From an uncultured Psychroserpens sp. (lineage in GTDB: Bacteria > Bacteroidota > Bacteroidia > Flavobacteriales > Flavobacteriaceae): 54,428 bases of DNA. Both the position numbers and the translations under genes were made by a program. The notes under the pieces are model-generated. The model was not told the DNA's origin. It was given only the letters and a program-made list of their open reading frames with translations, and did no database searches. The stretch covers positions 1 to 54,428 of the forward strand of contig NZ_CANMVN010000012.1 of NCBI RefSeq assembly GCF_947501425.1, read 5' to 3'. The number at the start of each line of letters is the position of its first letter. Positions within the stretch are counted from its first letter, which is position 1. Shown one piece after another: positions 43,158 through 54,300 of this stretch.

Positions 43158-46151
43158 ATGCAAAACAAAGGACTAGTAAAGCTTTTTGCAGTGTTATTTG
43201 GATTGGTAAGTATTTACCAGTTATCATTTACATTCAAAAACAACCAAATTGACGAGGCTGCTAAAACATACGCAGTAAGTAAATATGACAACCCAGACGA
43301 TATCAGCGATGCTGAAATTCGTTACTTAGATTCTATCTCTAACATAGAGTCTTACAACATAGGTATTGCAAGCTTCACAGGTAAAGAAGTGAGAGAAAAG
43401 TCAATGAACCTTGGTCTTGACCTTAAAGGAGGATTAAATGTAATTCTTCAAATTTCTGTAAGAGATATCTTAGAAGGTCTATCTAACAATAGTAAAGATC
43501 CTGCATTCAATAAAGCATTAGCTGATGCTGAAGAAATTCAAAAAGATGCTCAGGAGTCTTACTTAGAATCGTTTTTCCAAGCATGGGATGCGATCAAAGG
43601 TGATCAAAAATTAGCGTCACCAGATATTTTCGCCAACAGAGACCTTGATGATGTTATAGACATTACAATGACTGATGATGATGTTAAAAAGAAATTAGAA
43701 GAAAAGGTAGATGAATCTATCGTATCTGCTTTTGAAGTATTACGTAAGCGTATTGATCAATTCGGTGTTGTGTCTCCAAACATTCAACGTCTTGGTAACT
43801 CTGGACGTGTGCTTGTTGAACTACCAGGTGTAAAAGATGTTAAGCGTGCTACAGAGTTGATCACAACTACTGCACAATTACAATTCTGGGACGTAGAAAG
43901 CGGACAAGGGCTAGGAAATTTCTTTGCCTTAGCTAATGAAACCTTAAAAAATAAGTTAGGTTTAAACGAGAAAGAGGAAGCGGTTGAGGCGCAAGACTCA
44001 ACAGCAACTGAAGATTCAGAAAATAGTACTATTGATGATCTCTTAGGTGAGACATCTACAGATTCTACAGCAACTAATACAGTTAATCCTATAGGTGATT
44101 TAATTGCGCCAGTGCAAAGCTTTGGTATGTTTGCTGTAAAATTAGAAGATAAAGAAAAATTACAGTCGTATTTAGAAATGCCAGAAGTTCGTGCTGGTCT
44201 TCCAGCAGAAGCTCGCTATACAAAGTTTGCTTTTGGTTTACCAAAAATAGACAAAGAAACTGGATTGGAAACAGTTGATCTTTATGCACTTAAAGGAAAT
44301 AGAGATAATCAACCAGAATTAAGTGGTGGTGTAGTTACAGATGCTCGTCAATCTTATAGCCAAACGAATAAACCAAGTGTTACAATGCAGATGAATGCTA
44401 AAGGTTCTAAAATTTGGGAGGAAATGACTGGAAGAGCATATGCTCAGGGAAGTCAGATTGCAATTGTATTAGATGATATTGTGTACTCAGCGCCAACCTC
44501 TTCAAGTGGAGCTATTTCTGGTGGTAACACAGAAATTTCTGGAAACTTTACAGTGAACGAAGCAGTCGATCTTGCTAACGTATTAAGAGCTGGTAAGTTA
44601 CCTGCAAGAGCTGAAATCGTACAGGCTGAACAAGTAGGTGCATCTTTAGGAAAAGAAGCTATTGATAGTGGTACAAAATCATTCTTAATTGCACTATCAT
44701 TAGTGCTAATCTGGATGATTCTTTACTACGGAAAAGGAGGTATTTTTGCTGATATCGCTTTATTATTAAACATCTTACTAATCTTTGGCGTATTATCTGG
44801 TCTAGGTGCTGTATTGACACTTCCTGGTTTAGCAGGTATCGTTTTAACAATTGGTATGTCGGTTGATGCTAACGTACTTATTTTTGAACGTATACGTGAA
44901 GAGTTAGGTAAAGGTAAATCTCAAAAGGAAGCTGTAAAAGATGGTTTTGCTAATGCATTATCTTCTATATTAGATGCAAACATCACAACTGGTTTAACAG
45001 CACTAATCTTATTTGTATTTGGTACAGGACCAATTAAAGGTTTCGCAACAACCTTACTTATTGGTATCATGACCTCATTGTTTACAGCCATATTTATAAC
45101 CCGATTACTGGTAGATTGGTATGTGAATAAAGGTAAAACGTTGGATTTCTCAACATCTATTACCAAGAACTTATTTAAGAATACAAAAATCAATTTTATC
45201 AGCAAACGAAAAGTGGCTTACGTCATTTCAGGTATTTTACTTGCAGTTTGTATTGGGTCTTTATTGACTAATAAATTAGATCAAGGTATTGACTTTGTTG
45301 GAGGGAGAACATATCAGGTGCGTTTTGATAAGCCTGTAAGTTCTGAAGATGTAGCAAAAGATTTAACTGCTATTTTCCAAAGTGTTGAAGTTAAAACTAT
45401 TGGAAGTGCTAATCAATTGAAGATCTCTACGAAGTATAAAGTCAATGAGAATTCTGTTGATGTAGATGAAGAAGTACAGACTATGCTATTTGATGGTTTG
45501 AAATCTTACTTACCTAACGGACTTTCATATGAGGATTTTTCTGAAGGAAAAAATAACATTGGTAAAGTGTTTTCAGGTAAAGTGAGTCCTACTATTGCTG
45601 ATGATATCAAGAATGAATCATTACTAGCTGTATTAGGATCTTTAATTGTAGTATTCTTATACATCTTATTCCGTTTCAAGAAATGGCAATTCTCATTAGG
45701 TGCTGTAGCTGCAGTATTCCATGATGTAATTATTGTATTAGGAATCTTCTCATTATTGTATAAGTTCATGCCATTTAGTATGGAAATTGATCAAGCGTTC
45801 ATAGCAGCAATCTTGACTGTAATTGGTTACTCACTGAATGATACGGTTGTTGTATTTGATAGAATTAGAGAGGTTCTTCTTGAGCGTTCTGGATTTAAAG
45901 GTGGTGTAAATATCAACTCGGCAATCAATAGTACATTAAGTAGAACGTTGAATACCTCGTTAACTACATTAGTCGTGTTATTAGCCATGTTCATATTTGG
46001 AGCTGAATCACTTAGAGGCTTGTTGTTTGCCTTGATTATTGGTGTGGTAGTTGGTACATACTCTTCGGTATTTATTGCAACTCCACTAATGTATGATACT
46101 TTAAAGAACAAAGGTATCGCACCTCCAAAAGAGGATGACGATAAAAAATAA
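43158..46151 (+). CDS. secDF: Fused protein translocase subunit SecDF
   Basis: 997 residues from the ATG at 43158; an upstream TTG (43110) lies in the promoter. SecD half: N-terminal helix, MNLGLDLKGGLNVILQ, P1 region with VLRKRIDQFGVVSPNIQRLG, then an acidic Ser/Thr-rich insertion (about 280-315, ENSTIDDLLGETSTDSTA). Six-helix channel with GLAGIVLTIGMSVDANVLIFERI. SecF half begins about 670, with GIDFVGGRTYQVRF and ILTVIGYSLNDTVVVFDRIRE. Proton-driven late step of Sec export. Fused SecDF is usual in Bacteroidota. Confidence 0.97.
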   Translation: MQNKGLVKLFAVLFGLVSIYQLSFTFKNNQIDEAAKTYAVSKYDNPDDISDAEIRYLDSISNIESYNIGIASFTGKEVREKSMNLGLDLKGGLNVILQISVRDILEGLSNNSKDPAFNKALADAEEIQKDAQESYLESFFQAWDAIKGDQKLASPDIFANRDLDDVIDITMTDDDVKKKLEEKVDESIVSAFEVLRKRIDQFGVVSPNIQRLGNSGRVLVELPGVKDVKRATELITTTAQLQFWDVESGQGLGNFFALANETLKNKLGLNEKEEAVEAQDSTATEDSENSTIDDLLGETSTDSTATNTVNPIGDLIAPVQSFGMFAVKLEDKEKLQSYLEMPEVRAGLPAEARYTKFAFGLPKIDKETGLETVDLYALKGNRDNQPELSGGVVTDARQSYSQTNKPSVTMQMNAKGSKIWEEMTGRAYAQGSQIAIVLDDIVYSAPTSSSGAISGGNTEISGNFTVNEAVDLANVLRAGKLPARAEIVQAEQVGASLGKEAIDSGTKSFLIALSLVLIWMILYYGKGGIFADIALLLNILLIFGVLSGLGAVLTLPGLAGIVLTIGMSVDANVLIFERIREELGKGKSQKEAVKDGFANALSSILDANITTGLTALILFVFGTGPIKGFATTLLIGIMTSLFTAIFITRLLVDWYVNKGKTLDFSTSITKNLFKNTKINFISKRKVAYVISGILLAVCIGSLLTNKLDQGIDFVGGRTYQVRFDKPVSSEDVAKDLTAIFQSVEVKTIGSANQLKISTKYKVNENSVDVDEEVQTMLFDGLKSYLPNGLSYEDFSEGKNNIGKVFSGKVSPTIADDIKNESLLAVLGSLIVVFLYILFRFKKWQFSLGAVAAVFHDVIIVLGIFSLLYKFMPFSMEIDQAFIAAILTVIGYSLNDTVVVFDRIREVLLERSGFKGGVNINSAINSTLSRTLNTSLTTLVVLLAMFIFGAESLRGLLFALIIGVVVGTYSSVFIATPLMYDTLKNKGIAPPKEDDDKK

Positions 46152-46167
46152 TTATTATTCGTAATGA

Positions 46168-46202
46168 TTAAAAAGCCACTTCATTTGAAGTGGCTTTTTA
46201 TT
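46168..46202 (+). terminator. Terminator of secDF
   Basis: AAAAGCCACTTC (46171-46182) pairs with GAAGTGGCTTTT (46187-46198), loop ATTT, T-rich tail. Confidence 0.93.
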
Positions 46203-46238
46203 TTGTATTGAGTAACTTTAAAGATTAATATCAATGTA

Positions 46239-46760
46239 ATGATGAAATATCTAATCGTATCTATATTACTTTTATTGGGATTTGTATCGTATGCCCAATC
46301 TGGAGAACAGGAATTTGAAAAGCATAGATTACAATACAAAGACTTTATTTTTGCTCCAGGACTTATTGTTCAGCATGATACATTTCTGGAATTTAATATG
46401 CTTATTGGAGAAGTGACTGTTGCTGATGGTAAAATTCCTGTTGTTGGAGTAGAAGGGTTTAGAATAGGATTGGAGACCAATTTACGAGGTGGTCGAAATT
46501 ATGTTATTGCTCCCAAAGTGGGTTATGAGATCTCTGCAACAGTATTTGCACTACGATTATCAGCTGTGAACTATTTTCAAAATGAAAAGTCTGAGTTTAG
46601 ATTGCTACCAGAGCTAGGAATTAGTATGTATGGTTGGGTTAATCTAACCTATGGTTATGGTATTCCGTTTAATAATGGAAACTTGAATAATGTGAGTCAT
46701 CATCGTTTAGGATTAAGTTTTAATCTCGATAAAAGACTAAAAAATAAAATAGGGAATTGA
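46239..46760 (+). CDS. Small exported, barrel-like outer membrane protein
   Basis: 173 residues (Met1 or Met2, 46242). Signal peptide YLIVSILLLLGFVSYAQ. The mature part alternates polar and hydrophobic residues, with ALRLSAVNYFQNE, LLPELGISMYGWVNLTYGYG and HHRLGLSFNLDKRL, like an eight-stranded outer membrane barrel. It does not end in Phe, which is unusual for a barrel. Function unknown. Ends convergent with the DUF192 gene, one base apart. Confidence 0.7.
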   Translation: MMKYLIVSILLLLGFVSYAQSGEQEFEKHRLQYKDFIFAPGLIVQHDTFLEFNMLIGEVTVADGKIPVVGVEGFRIGLETNLRGGRNYVIAPKVGYEISATVFALRLSAVNYFQNEKSEFRLLPELGISMYGWVNLTYGYGIPFNNGNLNNVSHHRLGLSFNLDKRLKNKIGN

Positions 46761-46761
46761 T

Positions 46762-47265
46762 TTAGTTTACTGTGAATTCGACTCTATCTCCTTTGTCTAA
46801 AGTCCATTGGTCACTTAAACCTGCATTAACTTCAAGAACATATTTTGCAGGACCTTCTGATGGTAAAGATGTCTTATCAAATGGTTTTGCGTTTTTCTGT
46901 ATGCTCACAACTGTTTTGTCTTCAGTCAGATAAATAATATCGAGAGCGATTTCGGTGTTTTTCATATAGAACGAACGAAAGTCTGAGTTCGGAAAAATGA
47001 ACAGCATACCTTGGTTCATTTTCATACTACTGCGATACATGAGACCTGTTTGCGTTTGGTACTCATCATCGGCAATTTCAATGTCTAAGGAAGCTAAAAG
47101 CGAATCTGTAACTGCTTTTTTAAGTTGAAGTACACCTTCTTTTTTAAATTCAATTTTTACTTGTTTTACTGTGGACGATTTTTGTTCGTCCTTACACGAT
47201 AGAATATTCAGAAATACAATTCCGAAGCATAACACAGAAACGAACTTATAATACTTTATGAACAT
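46762..47265 (-). CDS. DUF192 lipoprotein
   Basis: 167 residues. N-terminal hydrophobic segment and lipobox LNILSC (Cys24). The DUF192 domain has TQTGLMYRSSMKMNQGMLFI, FYMKNTEIALDIIYL and YVLEVNAGLSDQWTLDKGD. DUF192 proteins are small exported beta proteins of unknown role. Its start is one base after the lgt stop, so it is cotranslated with lgt, the enzyme that would help lipidate it. Confidence 0.88.
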   Translation of the reverse strand: MFIKYYKFVSVLCFGIVFLNILSCKDEQKSSTVKQVKIEFKKEGVLQLKKAVTDSLLASLDIEIADDEYQTQTGLMYRSSMKMNQGMLFIFPNSDFRSFYMKNTEIALDIIYLTEDKTVVSIQKNAKPFDKTSLPSEGPAKYVLEVNAGLSDQWTLDKGDRVEFTVN

Positions 47266-47266
47266 G

Positions 47267-48097
47267 CTAAGCTAATTCTGTTTTAGGTTTATAGAAGAAC
47301 ATAAAGTAGAGTCCGATGAGTATAAACGGAATACTTAAAACCTGTCCGGTATTCATAAACCAAACATAGTCATCACGTCCTTCAACTTGCGCTTCTTTAA
47401 CAAATTCTACAAAAAATCTTACAGTCCATAATAAGACGAGGAACAATCCGAATAAAAAGCCTTGCTGTTCACTCTTTTTTGTTTTCCAGTAGAAGTACCA
47501 TAAGATGAAGAATACAAAAATGTAGCTACCAGCTTCATAAAGTTGAGCTGGATGTCTTGGGAAATCTTCACCTAATTGTTTGAAGGTGACTCCAAAATCG
47601 GTTCCGGTAGGCTTTCCAATAATTTCTGAATTGATAAAGTTTCCAAGTCTTACAAATACAGCTCCTGAGGCTACCGGAATAACAACACGATCAAGTATCC
47701 ATAATACCGATTTCTTCAAGACTTTTTTATTATACAGATACATTGAAATAATCATTGCTATTGCAGCACCATGACTTGCTAAACCTTGAAATCCAGTAAA
47801 TTCAATGCCGTTTTTAAAGCTGAATGGTAGGAAGATGCTCCAGAAGTCTTCAGTTATTAATTCACGTTGATAAAAGATGACATGTCCTAAACGTGCTCCT
47901 AACATAATACCAATAACCGAATAGATAAATAAAGAATCTAAGGATTCGTTGGTTTGATTTTCGTTTTTGTAGATGCGTTTCATGATGTTGAGTCCGAGAA
48001 CAAACGCAACAATCCACATTAGACTGTAGTAATGAAGGGTGAATATACCTAAGTCTATTCCTTTTGATGGATTCCAAACCATGTCAAGCGCAATCAT
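47267..48097 (-). CDS. lgt: Prolipoprotein diacylglyceryl transferase
   Basis: 276 residues, about seven membrane helices. Lgt attaches diacylglycerol to the lipobox cysteine of prolipoproteins. Conserved features: YSLMWIVAFVLGL, GARLGHVIFYQ (His of the H-x-x-x-Y region), FQGLASHGAAIAMI, the signature VRLGNFINSEIIGKPT with Arg and Asn, and HPAQLYEAGSYI. The many lipoproteins in the window depend on it. First gene of a two-gene unit. Confidence 0.96.
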   Translation of the reverse strand: MIALDMVWNPSKGIDLGIFTLHYYSLMWIVAFVLGLNIMKRIYKNENQTNESLDSLFIYSVIGIMLGARLGHVIFYQRELITEDFWSIFLPFSFKNGIEFTGFQGLASHGAAIAMIISMYLYNKKVLKKSVLWILDRVVIPVASGAVFVRLGNFINSEIIGKPTGTDFGVTFKQLGEDFPRHPAQLYEAGSYIFVFFILWYFYWKTKKSEQQGFLFGLFLVLLWTVRFFVEFVKEAQVEGRDDYVWFMNTGQVLSIPFILIGLYFMFFYKPKTELA

Positions 48098-48163
48098 AGT
48101 ATTTAGTTTTGTTGGGATAAAGATAGTATTTATGTATAAACTACAATTAGTGTTAAGATAGTT

Positions 48164-48397
48164 TTAATCTTCTTTTTCAGGAACAGGATCATAGCCAGAA
48201 CCTCCCCATGGGTGACAACTCAAAATTCGTTTTAATGCAAGTTTGCCGCCTTTCCAAAGTCCGTGCTTTTCCAAAGCTTCTTTCGAGTAATGTGAGCATG
48301 TTGGTTGAAACCGACACGTTGCTGGAGTTAATGGAGAGATTAACGTTTGGTAAAATTTTATAAGAAATAGAAAAGGAGCAATGAGAACACGTTTCAT
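48164..48397 (-). CDS. yidD: Membrane protein insertion efficiency factor YidD
   Basis: 77 residues. Amphipathic N-terminus ([17 protein letters not shown]), then the YidD signature [20 protein letters not shown] with three cysteines, and [10 protein letters not shown] near the end. Supports YidC-dependent insertion. It starts two bases after cysS, an unusual neighbour; yidD is often next to rnpA and yidC. Confidence 0.95.
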   Translation of the reverse strand: MKRVLIAPFLFLIKFYQTLISPLTPATCRFQPTCSHYSKEALEKHGLWKGGKLALKRILSCHPWGGSGYDPVPEKED

Positions 48398-48399
48398 AA

Positions 48400-49881
48400 T
48401 TAGTTTGTCGTAAAAGTCGTGCCATCCTTTCCGTCATTCAATTGGATGCCTTTGGCTGCCAGATCATCACGAATTTTATCAGATAAAGCAAAATCTTTAT
48501 TAGCTCTTGCTTGCTGACGTAGCTCTATCAATAATTCAACTGCTGCTGCCAACTTATCTGTTCCAGTGTCTCCATCAGAATCTTTAACAAGTCCTAAAAC
48601 ATCAAAAGTAAAATCGTGCATTGTCTTTTTTAGTAACTCCAGATCTTGAGAAGTAATAGATGCATTACCATCCTTTATTTGATTGATCTGCTTAGCTGCC
48701 TCAAAAAGATGCGCAATTAATATCGGCGAATTGAAATCGTCGTTCATGGCATCATAACATTTCTGTCGCCATTCTGAGATATTAAAGGTAGATGTGTCGC
48801 CAGTTTGTAATTCCTCTAATAAATTAATAGCATCCATTAAACGGTGAAATCCTTTTTCAGAAGCTTTTAATCCATCATCTGTTAAATCCAAAATACTTCT
48901 GTATGAAGACTGTGCATTGAAAAATCTAATCACACTAGGAGCGTAGGCTTTACTAAAAAAGTCATTGTTACCAGATAATAGCTCATCAGGATTTACTACA
49001 TTTCCTGTAGATTTAGACATGCGTTGCCCATTTAATTGTAGCATATTGGCATGCATCCAATAATTAACAGGCGCTTGTCCTTTGGCGGCTTGACTTTGTG
49101 CAATTTCACATTCGTGATGCGGAAATTTCAAATCCATTCCACCACCATGAATATCAAAATTATCTCCAAGATATTTTGTGCTCATTGCTGTGCATTCTAA
49201 ATGCCATCCGGGAAATCCGTCACTCCATGGTGAAGGCCAACGCATGATGTGTTGAGGTTCGGCACGTTTCCAAAGCGCAAAATCCTGAGGATTTTTCTTG
49301 TCACTTTGACCATCTAAAGCTCTAGTATTATGGATAAGGTCTTCTAGTTTACGTTTGCTTAAAATTCCGTAGTCATTAGTTTCATTGAACTTGTGAACGT
49401 CAAAGTATACAGATCCATTGACCACATAAGCAAATCCGTTATCAATAATGGTTTTGATCAATTCAATTTGTTCAATAATATGTCCTGTTGCAGTAGGTTC
49501 TACACTTGGTGGACGAAAATTGAATGTATTCAATATATTATGGAAATCAACAGTGTAGCGCTGAACAACTTCCATAGGAACGATTTCTTCTTTACGTGCT
49601 TGCTGTGCAATTTTATCCTCGCCAGTGTCAGCATCATTTTCTAAATGACCTGCATCTGTAATATTTCTAACATATCTAACTTTATAACCTAAGTGACTCA
49701 GATATCTGAATACCATATCAAAAGACATAAAGGTTCTCACATTTCCTAAGTGTACATTACTATATACGGTAGGTCCACATACATACATTCCAACAAATCC
49801 TTCTTCAATGGGTTTAAAAGTTTCTTTTTTTCCACTAAGGGTATTGTAAATCTGAATCTTTTGTTCTTCGTACAAATGCAT
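48400..49881 (-). CDS. cysS: Cysteinyl-tRNA synthetase
   Basis: 493 residues. Zinc ligand Cys35 in [16 protein letters not shown] (class I HIGH variant HLGN), zinc and Cys-site LECTAMS and [19 protein letters not shown], and the KMSKS variant RMSKSTGN at about 288. The C-terminal helical tail ends [13 protein letters not shown]. Charges tRNA-Cys. A -7 box TAGATTTG lies on the minus strand at 49933-49940. Confidence 0.98.
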   Translation of the reverse strand: MHLYEEQKIQIYNTLSGKKETFKPIEEGFVGMYVCGPTVYSNVHLGNVRTFMSFDMVFRYLSHLGYKVRYVRNITDAGHLENDADTGEDKIAQQARKEEIVPMEVVQRYTVDFHNILNTFNFRPPSVEPTATGHIIEQIELIKTIIDNGFAYVVNGSVYFDVHKFNETNDYGILSKRKLEDLIHNTRALDGQSDKKNPQDFALWKRAEPQHIMRWPSPWSDGFPGWHLECTAMSTKYLGDNFDIHGGGMDLKFPHHECEIAQSQAAKGQAPVNYWMHANMLQLNGQRMSKSTGNVVNPDELLSGNNDFFSKAYAPSVIRFFNAQSSYRSILDLTDDGLKASEKGFHRLMDAINLLEELQTGDTSTFNISEWRQKCYDAMNDDFNSPILIAHLFEAAKQINQIKDGNASITSQDLELLKKTMHDFTFDVLGLVKDSDGDTGTDKLAAAVELLIELRQQARANKDFALSDKIRDDLAAKGIQLNDGKDGTTFTTN

Positions 49882-49972
49882 ATAGTTAGATATTTAAATG
49901 CGGTTGTTAGTTTGATCTATTGTTATAATAGTCAAATCTAACATTTTATTTTCTCTTCGGAAAAAGGGATAC

Positions 49973-50650
49973 TTAAAAAGTTGTATCGAGTTTAATGTAG
50001 TCTAAAAACTCTCTTTTGGTTTCTTTTTCTTTGAATTTTCCTCCAAATTCTGAAGTTACTGTGCTACTATCAACATCTCTGATTCCTCTGGAGTTAACAC
50101 ATAGGTGTTTTGCATCAATCACACACGCTACGTCTTCGGTATTTAAAACTTTTTGAAGTTCTTTGACCACTTGAATGGTTAGACGCTCCTGAACTTGTGG
50201 TCGCTTAGCAAAATAATCGACGATTCGGTTCATTTTAGAAAGGCCAACAACAGTACCATTAGAAATATAAGCTACATGTGCCTTTCCAACAATTGGTAGT
50301 AAGTGATGCTCACAAGTTGAGTATACAGTGATGTTTTTTTCAACAAGCATTTCACCATATTTATATTTGTTATCAAAGGTTGAAGCACTTGGTTTTTTTT
50401 CTGGGTCTAAGCCTCCAAAAATTTCATTAACAAACATTTTAGCTACACGCTTAGGTGTTCCTTTTAAGCTGTCATCTGTTAGATCTAAGCCTAGAGTTTC
50501 CATAATATGCCTAACGTCATCTTTAATGATATCGATCTTTTCAGAAGATGTCAGATTAAATGCATCACTTCGCATAGGTGTTTCAGATGAAGTTCCAACA
50601 TGATTATCACCTACAGCATCAATATCTTGAATGTCTTTATCTATTTTCAT
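49973..50650 (-). CDS. folE: GTP cyclohydrolase I
   Basis: 225 residues. Zinc site Cys113 and His116 in TCEHHLLPIVGKAHVAY plus the later Cys in VIDAKHLCVNSRG; conserved QVQERLTIQV. It converts GTP to dihydroneopterin triphosphate, feeding folate and, through QueD-type enzymes, queuosine. The first ~38 residues are not conserved in the family, so a later start is possible. TATCTTTG on the minus strand at 50720-50727 may be its promoter. Confidence 0.96.
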   Translation of the reverse strand: MKIDKDIQDIDAVGDNHVGTSSETPMRSDAFNLTSSEKIDIIKDDVRHIMETLGLDLTDDSLKGTPKRVAKMFVNEIFGGLDPEKKPSASTFDNKYKYGEMLVEKNITVYSTCEHHLLPIVGKAHVAYISNGTVVGLSKMNRIVDYFAKRPQVQERLTIQVVKELQKVLNTEDVACVIDAKHLCVNSRGIRDVDSSTVTSEFGGKFKEKETKREFLDYIKLDTTF

Positions 50651-50875
50651 TCTTTATATTCCGGAAAACGGAAATTCTTTTAATTAAAACTTTTTCATTC
50701 TCTGTTTCAAAGAGGACTGCAAAGATAAGCAATAAAAAAAAACGAAAGTAGGGTAGGACTTTTTTAATTTAACATGTTATATGCCTATAATCGGCATGTC
50801 TGGACATGATATCTGATTTAACAGTTTATTTATTAAAATTTTCTTAAATTCCGCATCCATTAAATAGAAAAAATC

Positions 50876-51349
50876 ATGAACTCAAAATTACTGTTCCCTC
50901 TAATGTTGTTCTGTACTTTACTGGCAACACCTTCTGTGTTTTCTCAATCTTCAAATCAGAATAGAAAACAAAAAACAGTTAACTATAACAATAATATAAA
51001 CAATCCTTTGAGTGCTAGTGAATTAGCATTAATCAATGAGGTCTATGGTAGCACAGCAAACAAAAATGTATTAAGCAAGCCACAGCGATTGAAGGATATT
51101 AAAAATATTCTGCGCAACAGAGTTGAGATCAAGAATGTTCCAAATCCAAGTGATCAGAAAGCATGTACTTTATTGTCTGAAGTGCCATTAATGGACTATT
51201 ATGTCAATAATTTACAACGTGATACCAATTTTAACCCTCAAAATTTTAACCCGCTGAAATACCTTTTTAATTTTTATGGTAACGGAACACATATGTATCG
51301 TGTAGATAATACTAATTACTTTATCATTATCAAATCTCAACATCAATAA
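50876..51349 (+). CDS. Small exported protein of unknown function
   Basis: 157 residues with signal peptide (LLFPLMLFCTLLATPSVFSQ). The first mature part is Asn/Ser-rich (SNQNRKQKTVNYNNNINNPL); a helical region (ASELALINEVYGST, QRLKDIKNILRNRVEI) follows, and the C-terminus has NPLKYLFNFYGNGTHMYRVD. No family recognised. It starts 31 bases before the giant repeat protein and may be cotranscribed with it, though no T9SS signal is seen. Confidence 0.7.
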   Translation: MNSKLLFPLMLFCTLLATPSVFSQSSNQNRKQKTVNYNNNINNPLSASELALINEVYGSTANKNVLSKPQRLKDIKNILRNRVEIKNVPNPSDQKACTLLSEVPLMDYYVNNLQRDTNFNPQNFNPLKYLFNFYGNGTHMYRVDNTNYFIIIKSQHQ

Positions 51350-51380
51350 GACATTAATTAGCCATTTATATTTATTCGCT

Positions 51381-54300
51381 ATGAAAAAAGCACTACTCAT
51401 AATTTTCACTTTATTTTCACTTCATACCTATGCGCAAGATGTTCTTATGCAAGATGGTACAGTAACTGCTTGTTCAGGAACTTTTGTTGATTCAGGAGGA
51501 GCTGGAGGGAATTACTCAAGTGACGAAAACTTAGTACTAACTATATGTCCTGAAAATCCAGGTCAATTGGTACAATTAAATTTTACAGCATTCAACACAC
51601 AATTAGGTGCAGATGTCATGACCATTTATAATGGTGATAGTACAGCTAGTCCACCTTTTGGAACTTATGATGGTGCTAATAACCCAGGTTCGGTAACTGC
51701 AACAGATGATAATGGATCTGGATGTCTAACCATTCAGTTTGTTTCTGATGGTGCTGGAACTACTACAGGATGGGCGGCAGATATCTCATGTTTTACGCCA
51801 TGTCAAACCATTGTATCTCAGTTAGATTCTTCAATTCCTGCGGCAAATGCTGATGGTTACATCAGAGTATGTCCTAATGAAGAAATTACTTTGACAGGTA
51901 GTGGTGTTTTTGAATTTGATGGAACAGGTGCTACATATCAATGGGATTTAGATAATGGGAATTTTGTAGATGGTCAAACAGCTACATTTTCATATGATAC
52001 ACCAGGAGTTTATATCGTTAACTTAAATGTTAGAGATGCCAATACAGATTCAGATCCTCTGGGATGTCCCAATACAAACTTAATTAATCAAGTCATTCAG
52101 GTCGCAACTGAGCCAGATTTTACTGGTACTCAAGCTGCAAATTCAACCTTATGTTTTGGAGAATCAACTACTATTGATGGTGTTGTTACTCCAGTTCCTT
52201 TCGTTAATGATTGTACACCTCCAGTGAGTGGTACAACATTCTTACCAGATGGTTCTGGTGCAGTTTATACAACGTGTATTACAGTAGATTGTTTTGAATC
52301 AGATCAGTTACTCACAGATCCTAACCAGCTTATTGAGATTTGTGTTAATATGGAACACTCTTATTCTGGCGATTTAGATATAAAGATTATTTCTCCTAAC
52401 GGACAAGAAGCTGATCTGTTTACTCAAGCAGGTGGTGGTACATATTTCGGAGGTGCTAATGATGATAATTCAAACACGCCTGGAACAGGAGCAGATTACT
52501 GCTTTTCAATGTCTGCAACAACACTGCTTTCAAATGCCAATACAATAACAGCCGGAACGAATCCACCAAATAATTCATGGGAACCAGGGACTTATCTTCC
52601 TGTGGAGTCTTTTAATGAATTGGTTGGAAGTCCTTTGAACGGAGATTGGTGTATTGAAATTGTTGACAACCTTTCTATCGATAACGGATATATCTTTTCT
52701 TGGGGATTAAATTTTGACCCAAACATACAACCACCTGAATTGTCATTTACTCCAATGATTGATTCTGAATCTTGGGATGCAGATCCTTCAATTACAAACG
52801 TTACGGGAAGTACTATTACTGTTGCTCCTGCAACTGCTGGAACTCATTGTTACACTTACAGAGTTGTTGATGATTTTGGATGTGAGTATACTGAAGAAGT
52901 TTGTATTACTGTTGAAGAAGAACTTATGGCAGACGTAGTTGCTGTAACCAATCCTATTTGTAATGGAGAAGATGCTCAATTTCAAATTACTGGTTCTCCA
53001 AATGGAGTGGTGAGTTATAATATTAATGCTGGTGCCACACAAACCGTAACCCTTGACGCTGCTGGGACAGCTACAGTTACTTTAGGAGTGCCTGCCGTAG
53101 ATCAAACATTTACACTTATAGATATCACTGTTGGGGCTTGTACTCTAGCGGTCAATGATACTGAAACAATTCTCGTTGGTCAAGTATTTGATACGTCATT
53201 TACAATGACACCAACATGTGATGGAGGAACTGCAACCGTAACTGGAGATGCAGGTGGAACATTCGCATTTGAAGATCCACAGCCAACAGATGGTGCAGCT
53301 ATAGATCCAGTAACAGGTACAATAACTGGAGGTGTATCCAGTACTACGTATACTGTTATCTATGAATTTGCTAGTTCTTGTAGTCCAGGAACAACTCAAT
53401 CTGTAACTGTTTTACCTGCACAAGATGCAAGTTTTAATTATACAGCAACATGTGATGGAGGAACAGCGACAGTTACGGGTGATGCAGGAGGAACATTTAC
53501 GTTTAATCCAATTCCAACTGATGGCGCTACTTTAGATCTATTAACGGGTACGATTACTAACGGAACACAGGGTGCAACATATACAGTTGAATACGCTCTT
53601 GCTGGTGCCTGTCCTGAAGTTTCTACTCAATCTGTAACAGTTTTGCCTTTCGAAGATGCAAATTTCACATTAACATCTACGTGTGAAGGTGCAACAGCTG
53701 TGATCACAGGAGATGCAGGAGGGACTTTTGCGTTTAACCCTGTGCCTGCCGATGGCGCAACAATAGATGTTAATACGGGATTGGTAACAGGAGTGTCTGG
53801 AACAACTTATACTGTAGAGTATACAACTTCAGGACCTTGTCCTGAAACAACAAGCCAAAGTGTTACTGTATTCCCTGCTGAAGATGCTACGTTCAATTTA
53901 ACACCAAGTTGTACTGGAGCAACAGCAACAATCACAGGAGACATTGGAGGTGTGTTTGCGTTTAATCCTGTTCCTACAGATGGAACTATAATAGATGCTG
54001 TTACGGGTGAAATTACTAACGGATCGTCAGGAGTAACTTATACAGTTGAATATACAACAACAGGCAACTGTCCTGTAACATCAACTGTAGCAGTTACAGT
54101 TTTTCCAGAGGATGATTCTAGTTTCACGTTGTCACCAACATGCGATGGAGGTACAGCAACAGTGACTGGATTACCAGGAGGAACATTTGCATTTAATCCA
54201 AATCCTGGTGATGGAGCGGTTATAAATCCATCAACAGGTACGATATCTGGTGGACAATTCGATGCGACTTACACTGTTGACTACACCACTAATGGTGCTT

